The notes beneath the pieces were generated by a model that did no database searches, was not told where the DNA came from, and saw only the letters and a list, made by a program, of their open reading frames with translations. Source: Clostridium_AF sediminicola (GTDB taxonomy: Bacteria > Bacillota > Clostridia > Clostridiales > Clostridiaceae). From it: 64,000 bases of DNA. The translations under genes and the position numbers were made by a program. Shown here one piece after another: positions 25,343 to 34,284 of this stretch; within the stretch, counting starts at the first letter, position 1; every line of letters begins with the position of its first letter. Where the stretch lies: contig NZ_BAABMF010000020.1 of NCBI RefSeq assembly GCF_050402865.1, positions 1 to 64,000 on the forward strand. The letters are read 5' to 3'.

Positions 25343-26362
25343 ATGCAAAACAAATTAGAACAAATAAAGATTAATGCGCTTGAAGCATTAGGCAATGCAA
25401 AGAATAAAATTGATTTAGAAGAAGTCCGAATAAAATATTTAGGTAAAAAAGGCGAGTTAACTTCAATCTTAAGAGGTATGGGGAAATTATCAAAAGAGGA
25501 AAGACCTATTGTTGGTAAATTAGCTAATGAAGTTAGACAAAGTTTAGAGGCGTTAATTAGTGAAGCTAGTAATTCTATTAATGAAAAAGAAAAGAATATA
25601 AAGTTAAAAGAAGAGGTAATTGATATTTCAATGCCAGGTAAAACAAAGGTGATTGGGCATAAAAATCCTCTACAATTGACATTAGATAGTATAAATGAAA
25701 TTTTCTTGTCAATGGGATTTGCAATTGAAGAAGGGCCAGAAGTAGAACTTGATTATTATAATTTTGAAGCTTTGAATATTCCTAAAAACCATCCTGCTAG
25801 AGGCGAACAAGATACTTTTTATATTAATGATGATGTTGTATTAAGAACGCAAACATCTCCAGTTCAAATAAGGACAATGGAAAATCAAAAGCCTCCAATT
25901 AAAATGATATCACCTGGAAAGGTTTATCGCTCAGATGCAGTAGATGCAACTCACTCCCCTATTTTTTATCAAATTGAGGGATTGGTTATTGATAAAGGTA
26001 TTACATTTGCTGATTTAAAAGGAACATTAGAATTGTTTACAAAAAAAATGTTTGGAAGTGATATGAAAACTAAATTTAGACCTCATCATTTCCCGTTCAC
26101 TGAACCTTCTGCTGAAATGGATGCAACTTGTTTTGTTTGTGGTGGAAAAGGCTGTAATGTATGTAAAGGATCTGGTTGGATTGAATTATTAGGGTGTGGA
26201 ATGGTTCATCCAGAAGTATTAAAAAATTGTGGCATCGATCCAGAAGTATATAGCGGTTTTGCTTTTGGTTTTGGGTTAGATAGAATGGTAATGCTAAATT
26301 ATGCAATAGATGATATTAGGCTTTTATATGAAGCTGACATGAGATTTTTACAACAATTCTAG
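25343..26362 (+). CDS. pheS: Phenylalanyl-tRNA synthetase alpha subunit
   Basis: This is the catalytic subunit of the alpha2-beta2 enzyme. The 339-residue protein has an N-terminal coiled coil (about 1-85), motif 2-like RTQTSPVQIRTM, FRPHHFPFTEPSAEMD, and motif 3 GFAFGFGLDRMVML near the C-terminus. The ribosome site AAAGGAG precedes ATG 25343. An earlier in-frame start at 25292 lies inside the T-box terminator and is rejected. pheT follows after 15 bases. Confidence 0.97.
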   Translation: MQNKLEQIKINALEALGNAKNKIDLEEVRIKYLGKKGELTSILRGMGKLSKEERPIVGKLANEVRQSLEALISEASNSINEKEKNIKLKEEVIDISMPGKTKVIGHKNPLQLTLDSINEIFLSMGFAIEEGPEVELDYYNFEALNIPKNHPARGEQDTFYINDDVVLRTQTSPVQIRTMENQKPPIKMISPGKVYRSDAVDATHSPIFYQIEGLVIDKGITFADLKGTLELFTKKMFGSDMKTKFRPHHFPFTEPSAEMDATCFVCGGKGCNVCKGSGWIELLGCGMVHPEVLKNCGIDPEVYSGFAFGFGLDRMVMLNYAIDDIRLLYEADMRFLQQF

Positions 26363-26377
26363 ATAGGAGGATTAAAA

Positions 26378-28759
26378 ATGAAAGTACCTGTTAAATGGCT
26401 AAAAGATTATGTGAATATAGATGTAACCCCTGAAGAACTTTCTGATGCACTTACTTTATCTGGTTCAAAGGCGGAAGAGATAATAGTATCTGGAGCTGAT
26501 ATAAACAAAGTAGTTACTGGAAAACTAAAAAAAATTGAACAACATCCAGATGCAGAAAAGTTATCAGTTTGCTATGTAGATATTGCAAAAGAAGAATTAT
26601 TGCAAATAGTAACTGGAGCAACAAATATGAAAGAAGAAGATGTTGTACCTGTAGCTTTGCATGGCTCAACTTTGGCAGATGGAACAAAAATCAAAAAAGG
26701 TAAACTTAGAGGAATAGTATCAAACGGAATGTTTTGTTCAAAAGAAGAACTAGGTATTGCTAATGATGAACCAGTACTAGGATTAATGATATTGCCTGAA
26801 GATACTCCGTTAGGTGTGGATATTAAAAAAGTAGTGGAAGTAGAAAGTGCTGTTATTGATTTTGAAATTACTTCTAATAGACCAGATTGTATGAGTATTA
26901 TTGGTATGGCTAGAGAAACAGCAGCTACTTATGGAACTGTTTACCAGTTACCATCTCTAAATTATACTGAAAAAATTAAAGAAGATATCAATGATATTTT
27001 AAAAGTTCAAATAAAAGATAAATTATGTAGAAGATATATGGCAAAAAGACTGAAAAATGTAAAGATAGAGCCATCTCCTAAATGGATGCAAGAGAGGCTT
27101 ATTGAAGCTGATGTTAGACCAATAAATAATATTGTTGACATCACAAACTTTGTAATGCTTGAACTTGGGCAGCCAATGCATGCTTTTGATAGAAGACAAA
27201 TTACGTCTAATATAATTAATATTGAGAGAGCTGTAGATGGAGAAAAATTTACAACTCTAGACGGAGAAGAAAGAACTTTAGATTCAACTATATTAAATAT
27301 TAAAGATGGAGATAGAACTATTGCTTTAGCTGGAATAATGGGCGGTTTGAATTCTGAAGTAAAAGATGATACTACTGAAATTATTTTCGAACTTGCTAAT
27401 TTTGATGGAACAAATATAAGACTTTCTTCGAAAAAAATAGGACTTAGAACAGACGCTTCTTCAAAATTTGAAAAAGACATTGATCCTAATTTGGCTGAAA
27501 TTGCTCTTAATAGAGCTTGTAACCTAGTAGAAGAATTAGGTGCAGGTGAAATTACAGAAGGAGTTATTGATGTTTATCCTGAATTTATTGAACCACATAT
27601 AGTTACTGTAAATGCACAATGGGTAAATGATTTTATAGGAATAAATATTTCAAAAGACGAAATGAAAGAGTATCTTAATAGATTAGATTTAATAACAAGA
27701 ATTGAAGGTGAGAATCTAATAGTTAATGTACCTACATTTAGATGTGATATTAATATCAGAGAAGATGTAGCTGAAGAAATTGCAAGAATATACGGATATA
27801 ATAAAATACCATCAACAATACCAAGTTTGGAAGCTCTAAAAGCTGGAAAGAGTAAAAAACAAAAGTTAGAAGATATTTTAATAGATGTTTTGATAGGAAG
27901 TGGAGTAAATCAATCAATTGCTTACTCTTTTGTTAGTCCAAAAGTTTTTGATAAAGTTTTGATTGCACAAGATAGTAAGTTAAGAAATGCTGTAAAGATT
28001 AGAAATCCATTAGGAGAAGATTATAGCATTATGAGAACTACTAGTATTCCTTCAATGATGGAATCTTTAGGAAGAAACTATTCTAGAAATAATGAACAAG
28101 CGAGTTTATTTGAAATTGGTAAGGTTTATCTTCCTTATGAAGATGAGAATGAAAAACTTCCTGAAGAGAGAAATGTATTGACATTAGGATTGTATGGTGG
28201 AGTTGACTATTACGATTTAAAAGGAATTATTGAAAATGTAATTTCTAAACTTGGTGTTAAAAAAGTTCAGTTTGAAAGAGAAAGTAACAATGGAAGCTAT
28301 CACCCTGGAAAAACGGCGGCGATTTATGTAGGGAAAAAATATTTGGGTGTAGTTGGTGAAGTTCATCCTGATGTATCAGAAAATTACGGTATAGATGAAA
28401 ATTGTTATATAGCTGAGTTAAATATAGATGTATTATTTAATAACGCTAATATGGAAAGAAAATATAGCGCTTTACCTAAATTTCCTGCTGTTACAAGGGA
28501 TTTGGCTATTTTAATTGATAAAGAAGTTCTTGTTAAGCAAATTGAAGAAGTTATGTGGAAGCAAGGCGGTAGAATACTAGAAAGTATAAAACTATTCGAT
28601 GTATACGAAGGTAAACAAATACCAGAAGGTAAAAAGAGTATTGCGTATTCATTAAAATATAGAGTGCCAGATAAAACGTTGACTGATAAAGATGTAAATA
28701 AAATACAAAACAAGATAATACGAACTCTAGAATATAATTTAGGTGCAGAACTTAGATAA
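26378..28759 (+). CDS. pheT: Phenylalanyl-tRNA synthetase beta subunit
   Basis: This 793-residue subunit binds and edits. It begins MKVPVKWLKDYVNIDVTPEE. A tRNA-binding domain lies at about 40-150, the B3/B4 editing domain at about 210-380, the B5 domain at about 400-475, and a C-terminal FDX-ACB anticodon domain from about 700 (YSALPKFPAVTRDLAILIDK). The ribosome site AGGAGG precedes ATG 26378. It is co-transcribed with pheS. Confidence 0.97.
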   Translation: MKVPVKWLKDYVNIDVTPEELSDALTLSGSKAEEIIVSGADINKVVTGKLKKIEQHPDAEKLSVCYVDIAKEELLQIVTGATNMKEEDVVPVALHGSTLADGTKIKKGKLRGIVSNGMFCSKEELGIANDEPVLGLMILPEDTPLGVDIKKVVEVESAVIDFEITSNRPDCMSIIGMARETAATYGTVYQLPSLNYTEKIKEDINDILKVQIKDKLCRRYMAKRLKNVKIEPSPKWMQERLIEADVRPINNIVDITNFVMLELGQPMHAFDRRQITSNIINIERAVDGEKFTTLDGEERTLDSTILNIKDGDRTIALAGIMGGLNSEVKDDTTEIIFELANFDGTNIRLSSKKIGLRTDASSKFEKDIDPNLAEIALNRACNLVEELGAGEITEGVIDVYPEFIEPHIVTVNAQWVNDFIGINISKDEMKEYLNRLDLITRIEGENLIVNVPTFRCDINIREDVAEEIARIYGYNKIPSTIPSLEALKAGKSKKQKLEDILIDVLIGSGVNQSIAYSFVSPKVFDKVLIAQDSKLRNAVKIRNPLGEDYSIMRTTSIPSMMESLGRNYSRNNEQASLFEIGKVYLPYEDENEKLPEERNVLTLGLYGGVDYYDLKGIIENVISKLGVKKVQFERESNNGSYHPGKTAAIYVGKKYLGVVGEVHPDVSENYGIDENCYIAELNIDVLFNNANMERKYSALPKFPAVTRDLAILIDKEVLVKQIEEVMWKQGGRILESIKLFDVYEGKQIPEGKKSIAYSLKYRVPDKTLTDKDVNKIQNKIIRTLEYNLGAELR

Positions 28760-28914
28760 ACATATTTTATCTAGCATCAATATATGTTAAAATATAGATA
28801 AGTAATCTGTAAGACATTATTTTAAATATAATTAAATATAACTTTGTATAAATTGGTTTATTTTGAAATATGGGGTTGTTTTATGCTTTTATACTTATCT
28901 AAGAGGGTGTTAGA

Positions 28915-29517
28915 ATGAATGTTGTAACAGTTAAAATAAATGGGATTGAATATAATTTAAAAGGTGAAGAAAAATCAGAGTATTTACATACTGTTGCTAG
29001 TTTTGTTGATAAAAAAATAAGGGAAATCATGGGATTCAACAATATGCTTAGTACTACTGAAGCAGCAGTGCTCACCGCTGTAAATGTTACTGATGAAATG
29101 TTTAAAGTTGAAAAAAGCAACGATTTACTGAAAAATGAAATTAGTGATTCAAGAACCTCTTATAAAGAACTTGAAAAAAAATTTGAAGACTTAAAAAAAT
29201 ATAATCAAAGCCTAGAAAATTATAATGCTGAACTTCAACTTAAATTAGATAGTAATGCTGCAAGTCAGCTTATTAAACAAGGGGAAGAAGAGAATAAACA
29301 ACTTACTGAGCAAATTAATATGATTAAGAGAGACATGAATGATACTATTAATGAAAAAGATAAACTGAAAGATGAAAATAAAGATTTAAAATTTCAACTT
29401 CAATCATCTAAATATAAAATCATGGATTTACAAAATAAGTTGATTGAACATCAAATTGATCTTGCAAAATTAAAGAGAAAAGAAAATCCCTTAATTAATT
29501 TCAACGAGGCAAAATAA
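28915..29517 (+). CDS. zapA: ZapA-family cell division protein with long coiled coil
   Basis: ZapA cross-links FtsZ filaments. The N-terminal 90 residues (NVVTVKINGIEYNLKGEEKS, then VASFVDKKIREI) match ZapA. Instead of stopping near 90-110, the protein continues to residue 200 as an unbroken charged coiled coil. It might therefore act over a longer distance or bind another partner. The ribosome site AGAGGGTG precedes ATG 28915. Its terminator separates it from a convergent unknown gene. Confidence 0.88.
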   Translation: MNVVTVKINGIEYNLKGEEKSEYLHTVASFVDKKIREIMGFNNMLSTTEAAVLTAVNVTDEMFKVEKSNDLLKNEISDSRTSYKELEKKFEDLKKYNQSLENYNAELQLKLDSNAASQLIKQGEEENKQLTEQINMIKRDMNDTINEKDKLKDENKDLKFQLQSSKYKIMDLQNKLIEHQIDLAKLKRKENPLINFNEAK

Positions 29518-29519
29518 AC

Positions 29520-29555
29520 AAAAGACTAAAGGCAATTATCTGCCTTTAGTCTTTT
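29520..29555. terminator. Terminator between zapA and the convergent unknown gene
   Basis: AAAAGACTAAAGGCA and TGCCTTTAGTCTTTT form a 15-bp perfect stem. It overlaps the 3' end of the minus-strand gene and serves at least zapA. Confidence 0.85.
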
Positions 29556-31123
29556 GTAATTTTGTTTGGTTCTTCAGAAATATTTGATGTATTAAAATCA
29601 GTATTTTCAATAGAATTAATATGATTTGTATTTAAAATCTGTTTATTCTTTTCATTAACTATGTTTTGTAGTTCTAGGATTTTTTTATCTTTTCTAATTA
29701 TATTATCTTGTAAAGAAATAAGTTTACTGTTTAATTGCTCTTTTAATTCATCAAATTTTGTATATTGATTTCTAATGTAAAGAAATTTTTTTTCGTAACT
29801 TTCTATTTTTGATTTTAGACTTAATAATTCTGCATCTTTAGCATCTATTTCTGTATTTTTATTTGAAATAACTTCTGTTTTTGTTGATATTATCTTGTCT
29901 TTTTCATCAATAGCCATTTCTAAATTCATTATTCTTTTTTTATATTTTTCAGCTTCTATTTTAATCTCCTCTTTTCTATTGGGAATATTTCCTTTATTTT
30001 CACTTCTTGTATTTGGTTTTGCAGTTGTTGATAAAATATTAATCAAATCTTTTTCAACAGTAGAGTAGGTATTATTTTCATTTGATAAAGAATATGATGA
30101 ATTGTATGACGTTACTAAAGGTAATACTTCCGAAATAAGTGGCAACTCAAGGGGGTTGTCTAAATAATAGTAAAGCTTATTGGAAACTAAATATTTTTTT
30201 TCATTTACTACATTAGTTAAGTAAGTACACAGAGATAACTCATCTTGGAAATCTAACTGAATTATTTCATTTGGCTGATTTTTTGTGTTTAAATTGTTAT
30301 ATTTATATTTCTTATAATATACATTGTTATTTTCTGACCAAGTAAAATAAATGAATTCGTTTAAAATAAAGGTTTCAAGGTTATTGATGCCATCTTTTTT
30401 ATAAATAAGTTTGTTGGCAAATTTTTTTTTAGCGAGATAAGTGATAAATACTTTTTTTACTGAATTCTCGTTTTTAAGATAAGTGAAGAAAATGTTTTTT
30501 GCGTTTGATATTACAGAATAATTTGTAAAAGGTAAATTAGATTCAGCTAACAGTTTAAATGATGACCATTGCATATCTTTCTTATAATATTTGTAGCCTA
30601 GTTTGTAGAGTGAGTCATAAATTTGGTAAAAAACAACTAAAAGATTATTATTAGTAAATATTTCGATAGAATTCCCAATGATTTTATCAGCAATAGTAGA
30701 ATATTTAGGATTAAAAAATGCTATATCACTATCAAATTCCTGAAAAAGTAGACTATTTGAGTTATTTTTTTTGTTTAGTACATTATATAGTAAGAATATA
30801 TCGTCTTTGTAATAAAATGATTTTAAGTTCGAAGTTTTTAAATTGGAAAATTCTTTTTTTGCTATTTGAACATTTTCTAAAGGGTTTCTCCAATCATCAA
30901 CAAAACAAACATCTCCTGAGTTATTTAAGAAAAACAATTTTATTTCGTCATTTGGTGTTAATACTATAGAAAAGTTATCTTTGCAATTTTCTGCAATAGG
31001 AAATTCTTTTCTGGGGTATTGTGATAGAGTTTTGCAGTATATTGTGTTTTTATTATAGTAATATAAATTACTGGTAAAGTGTGAATTTTTTACTATAAAA
31101 CAATTATTGGTATTTAGAAACAT
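29546..31123 (-). CDS. Unknown protein: propeller-like N-terminal part and coiled-coil C-terminal part
   Basis: No family was recognised for this 525-residue protein. Residues 1-335 contain repeated short beta-strand segments rich in Asn, Tyr, Phe and Lys (for example FFLNNSGDVCFVDDWRNP, IYFTWSENNNVYYKKYKYNN), suggesting a beta-propeller. A polar linker follows. From about 385 to 505 there is a long coiled coil rich in Lys, Glu, Asp and Asn, followed by a loose tail. There is no signal peptide or membrane segment. ATG 31123 follows GAGGAGAAG. It is divergent from the unknown gene at 31383. A structural or sporulation role is conceivable but not shown. Confidence 0.7.
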   Translation of the reverse strand: MFLNTNNCFIVKNSHFTSNLYYYNKNTIYCKTLSQYPRKEFPIAENCKDNFSIVLTPNDEIKLFFLNNSGDVCFVDDWRNPLENVQIAKKEFSNLKTSNLKSFYYKDDIFLLYNVLNKKNNSNSLLFQEFDSDIAFFNPKYSTIADKIIGNSIEIFTNNNLLVVFYQIYDSLYKLGYKYYKKDMQWSSFKLLAESNLPFTNYSVISNAKNIFFTYLKNENSVKKVFITYLAKKKFANKLIYKKDGINNLETFILNEFIYFTWSENNNVYYKKYKYNNLNTKNQPNEIIQLDFQDELSLCTYLTNVVNEKKYLVSNKLYYYLDNPLELPLISEVLPLVTSYNSSYSLSNENNTYSTVEKDLINILSTTAKPNTRSENKGNIPNRKEEIKIEAEKYKKRIMNLEMAIDEKDKIISTKTEVISNKNTEIDAKDAELLSLKSKIESYEKKFLYIRNQYTKFDELKEQLNSKLISLQDNIIRKDKKILELQNIVNEKNKQILNTNHINSIENTDFNTSNISEEPNKITKD

Positions 31124-31222
31124 TTCTTCTCCTCAAAAATTTCTCTTCATAAATAAATATATCTTAAATAATAAAAATATTACTTTAAAATTATAAATCA
31201 CATATTTTAAATTTCTTCATAG

Positions 31223-31330
31223 TATATAAAGAGAATCTATTTCGAAACTTAATTTATACATGTACAAAAGCTTATGTATTAGTAAGTTTTGGATTTGAAT
31301 AAATTTATAGTTGAAGTAGTATATTTTTAT
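31223..31330. repeat. Family-2 intergenic hairpin repeat, copy C
   Basis: TTAATTTATACATGTAC on the left matches copy A exactly. The core CAAAAGCTTA (31265-31274) pairs with TAAGTTTTGG (31283-31292), unlike the core of any other copy. It ends about 50 bases before the gene at 31383. Confidence 0.6.
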
Positions 31331-31382
31331 ATTTCTAAATGAAATTAAAGAACAATGCTTAAAATTAAAGGAGGCTTCGTAA

Positions 31383-31997
31383 ATGGATAAGTTGATAAAA
31401 ACTATGAATAAAATGAGTCTCATAGGACAAAAGGATATAGATAGAGCTATAAACTATATTGCCTCAGATAGTCAACGCGATTGTACTATACCGTTTTGTT
31501 GTCAAATTAATGTACCAGAAGGATTTGTTTTAGAACAAGATAATCTTAGAATTTCGTACAATTACAATTGTTTAAAGATTTTACCAGAAACTCAAAGAGG
31601 AACTTGTATTATTGATGGAGAACGAGGAAGATATGAAAGTGATGCAACTTTATTTAAATTAAGAGTATTTGGGAATATTAGATATACAGTAGCTTTAACA
31701 GGTGTTTCTGCAGAATGTAATAAAAAATTTATAGTTGCAACTAATTCGGATAATGTTACTACTTATGAGCATTCAGAGGATGCTAATGTGAATGTTTTGA
31801 GTACAGATGGATGTATTTTTGTAGAAAAAGTAGTCTATGAAGATTGTATAGAACCATCAGAAGTTGGAGAGATTAATGACGATACTATTTTAGTTAAGAA
31901 TGTAAAAGTTATTCAGGAGATGTATGGTAATACTGGTAAGCGAATTTTAAATATTATAGGTGATTTTGTTTTAGATAACCCAGTTTGGAATACTTGA
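31383..31997 (+). CDS. Unknown Cys-containing protein, possibly envelope or spore related
   Basis: No family was recognised for this 204-residue protein. It has an N-terminal helix (about 1-25), then RDCTIPFCCQINVPEGF. A beta-rich middle includes FKLRVFGNIRYTVALTGVSA, and the end is ILNIIGDFVLDNPVWNT. The cysteines, beta content and lack of a signal peptide recall clostridial coat-associated proteins, but this is only an impression. AAAGGAGG precedes ATG 31383. A terminator follows. It is divergent from the coiled-coil unknown gene. Confidence 0.7.
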   Translation: MDKLIKTMNKMSLIGQKDIDRAINYIASDSQRDCTIPFCCQINVPEGFVLEQDNLRISYNYNCLKILPETQRGTCIIDGERGRYESDATLFKLRVFGNIRYTVALTGVSAECNKKFIVATNSDNVTTYEHSEDANVNVLSTDGCIFVEKVVYEDCIEPSEVGEINDDTILVKNVKVIQEMYGNTGKRILNIIGDFVLDNPVWNT

Positions 31998-32039
31998 AGA
32001 TAGAACAAGGCCTCATATACTTAGATAAAAAAATAAGTT

Positions 32040-32070
32040 AATTCCTCCTTTGGGAGGAATTTTATTATTG
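32040..32070 (+). terminator. Terminator after the unknown gene at 31383
   Basis: AATTCCTCC and GGAGGAATT form the stem around TTTG, followed by TTATTATTG. Confidence 0.85.
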
Positions 32071-32162
32071 TAAAAAGACATATAAATGAAATATAAGTGT
32101 TAATTGTAAAAGGAATTTATTTAACTTTTATAAAATTGACGAAAAATTTAATGGAGGAAAAT

Positions 32163-32411
32163 ATGACAATTGAACCAAATGTTGTAGTATTTATTCCGGT
32201 ATTAGTAACAGTAGTGGAAATTTTTAAGAAAGCAGGATTACCTAAAAAATTTTCACCTTTAGTCTCTCTTTTTTTTGGAGTAATAATTGGAATACTATTA
32301 GAAAATTCTGGAGATATAAAAAAAGGTATACTAAATGGTATTATAATTGGAACTAGTTCATCAGGTTTATATTCCAGTGGGAAAGAAATCTACAAGTTAA
32401 ATAAAAAATAG
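32163..32411 (+). CDS. Small holin-like membrane protein
   Basis: This 82-residue protein has a hydrophobic segment at about 6-19 (VVVFIPVLVTVVEIF), the motif KKAGLPKKFSPLVSLFFGVI, a second membrane segment, and an amphipathic third part ending in Lys residues. It closely recalls phage holins of the Hol44/holin-5 type. No endolysin or phage gene lies nearby, so this is a lone copy. It may export a peptidoglycan hydrolase or be a domesticated remnant. ATG 32163 lies just after GGAGG and is preferred over a start 66 bases upstream. Confidence 0.75.
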   Translation: MTIEPNVVVFIPVLVTVVEIFKKAGLPKKFSPLVSLFFGVIIGILLENSGDIKKGILNGIIIGTSSSGLYSSGKEIYKLNKK

Positions 32412-32495
32412 CCTTTTGTATATGAAATTGCCATTAATATAGTAAGGAGTAAAACATAAGAATATTGGTTAGAATATAATTTGGAGGTGTAAATT

Positions 32496-32732
32496 ATGCT
32501 GACCAATGCAATGGTAACTATAGTAAAAGGTAGTACTATTGAATTTTTAAACATACCAGAAAAAGAATATTTATCAAAATATAAAAGTATTAGCAATGAG
32601 TGTGCTCAAAAATGTATTCAAGATTATTTTGATGGAAAAAATATAGATATTAATTCTAAAGTAATAGATGTAAAATTAGAACCAGAAATTCATAATGTTA
32701 AAATAACATTAGATAGAAAAAAAGGAGAGTAA
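32496..32732 (+). CDS. Unknown 78-residue protein in the comEC-holA operon
   Basis: No family was recognised. It is a soluble protein with a predicted strand-helix-strand pattern (VTIVKGSTIEFLNI, a helix with CAQKCIQDYF, then VIDVKLEPEIHNVKITLDRK) and a CxxxC in the helix. It has a good ribosome site (TTGGAGGTG) and ends two bases before the comEC-like ATG, so it is translated with it. Confidence 0.75.
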   Translation: MLTNAMVTIVKGSTIEFLNIPEKEYLSKYKSISNECAQKCIQDYFDGKNIDINSKVIDVKLEPEIHNVKITLDRKKGE

Positions 32733-32733
32733 A

Positions 32734-34071
32734 ATGGAAAAGCCAATAATTTTTATTACTTTTTCCTTTTTGAGTGGTATTATAACAGCCTTAATTTTGA
32801 ATATTAATATCTTCTATGGTGCAGCAGTTGCTGCATCTTTTGCTTTTATAATGCTTTGGTTAAAGTGGAATGAAGCGGTGTTAAATTTTATTTTTTTCTT
32901 TTTAGGGATTGTGAGCTTTTTGCTATATTTTAAAATAACAATACCAAGTACATTAACTACTAGAATAGTTTTTAAAAGTGATAATTTTTGTGTTGCAAAA
33001 TATAAAAATAGAAAGATATTCTTAGGCGGAGATTTAAAAGAAGTATCACTTGGTGAAAAAATATGTGTAAAGGGAGAAGTAATATATAATAAAGATCTTT
33101 ATAAAGGTGTTGTAGGTTCAATTTATGTAAAAGAATATTTTACTGAACATTCAGATATAATTAGTAAATTATACAGTATAAAAGAGAATATTTATTATGA
33201 ATACAGTTTAGTTTTAGGAGAAGAATACTCTGCGGATATAATGGCTACTTGTTTTGGTGATACTCAATATTTGGATTATAATAAAAGAAAAGAAATGAAT
33301 AGATTAGGCATAAGTCATATTATGGCAGTTTCTGGGTTTCATGTTGCCATTATTTACGGTATTTTAGAGTTTTTTTTAGGGATATGGGGATTAATTATTC
33401 TTTTTATTTATATAGTTATTACTGGTATGAAAGCATCTAGTTTAAGGGCTTTTATTATGTTACTATTAATGAAAGTTTCAAAAAAAATTTATAGGAATTA
33501 TGATAACCAATCAGCGTTAGCATTCTCGGCTCTTGTGTTATTAATATTTAATCCATATTATATTACTGATATAGGTTTTTGTTTATCATTTTTAGCTACA
33601 TCCGGAATAATTTTATATTATCCTAAGTTTAGAAGAGAGTTATACAAATTACCTTCAAAAATAAGAGACGGAATGAGTATAACATTAAGTGCTCAATTTT
33701 TTACAGTTCCTTATCTTATGATGAGTGGAATGGATATAAATATCAATTCTATTCCGGGAAATTTGGTGATAGTCCCTTTATACACATTAGTAATTGTTAT
33801 AGGTAATATTGGAGTGCTTTTAGTAAAAATAAAACCAATATTTAAAATTATTTGTTATGGTATTTTAAATTTAATGACAGCTATAAAAGGAGCTAGTTTT
33901 CTGATGTTAAAAATATCACCCTCATTAAAAACTTATGATTATATAGAAGGAATCGTTGTAATTTTGATTTATATGTGTTATATATTTGTAAAGAGGGGGT
34001 ATGATGAAGTTAAATTCTTTCCTCTTATTATAATGAGCTTTTTATTAATTTACAAACTAGGGATAATTTAA
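32734..34071 (+). CDS. ComEC/Rec2-type membrane protein lacking the metallo-beta-lactamase domain
   Basis: ComEC forms the DNA-uptake channel of competent cells. This 445-residue version has the N-terminal soluble OB-like part (about 70-130) between membrane segments and the competence domain with SHIMAVSGFHVAIIYGILEF at about 190-210. It ends in membrane segments (LIYMCYIFVKRGYDEVKFF) and a short tail. Full ComEC proteins are about 750 residues with a C-terminal metallo-beta-lactamase domain, which is absent here. No frameshift or downstream remnant of that domain was seen. AAAGGAGAG precedes ATG 32734. holA lies downstream, as in Bacillus. Confidence 0.85.
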   Translation: MEKPIIFITFSFLSGIITALILNINIFYGAAVAASFAFIMLWLKWNEAVLNFIFFFLGIVSFLLYFKITIPSTLTTRIVFKSDNFCVAKYKNRKIFLGGDLKEVSLGEKICVKGEVIYNKDLYKGVVGSIYVKEYFTEHSDIISKLYSIKENIYYEYSLVLGEEYSADIMATCFGDTQYLDYNKRKEMNRLGISHIMAVSGFHVAIIYGILEFFLGIWGLIILFIYIVITGMKASSLRAFIMLLLMKVSKKIYRNYDNQSALAFSALVLLIFNPYYITDIGFCLSFLATSGIILYYPKFRRELYKLPSKIRDGMSITLSAQFFTVPYLMMSGMDININSIPGNLVIVPLYTLVIVIGNIGVLLVKIKPIFKIICYGILNLMTAIKGASFLMLKISPSLKTYDYIEGIVVILIYMCYIFVKRGYDEVKFFPLIIMSFLLIYKLGII

Positions 34072-34072
34072 T

Positions 34073-34268
34073 AGTTGTCAGTTGGCAGTGCTTAGTTGAC
34101 AGTAAAGGATATCTTTCACTATGTGAAAGCTTTAAATTACATTCTCTTCCTTTTGCGTAGCAAAAGAACCTTATTTCTATTAGCATAGCTAACAAAGGTT
34201 CAATTTAAGGGATTTACTGCTAGAAAATCTTCCTATACAGTCAACAGTCAATAGTCAACTGTCAAATG
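34073..34268. repeat. Family-1 intergenic inverted repeat, GTTGACAGT type
   Basis: The left arm AGTTGTCAGTTGGCAGT then TAGTTGACAGTAAAGG faces the right arm ACAGTCAACAGTCAA then TAGTCAACTGTCAA (about 34235-34266). Inner hairpins CTTTCACTATGTGAAAG (about 34112) and CTTTTGCGTAGCAAAAG (about 34151) are nearly perfect. It begins two bases after the comEC stop and ends shortly before the holA ribosome site. Confidence 0.75.
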
Positions 34269-34284
34269 ATAACGGGGGGATATA

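Noticed and set aside
27007..27480. A 157-codon minus-strand frame within pheT
   Set aside because: It is antisense to conserved pheT sequence, with no ribosome site.
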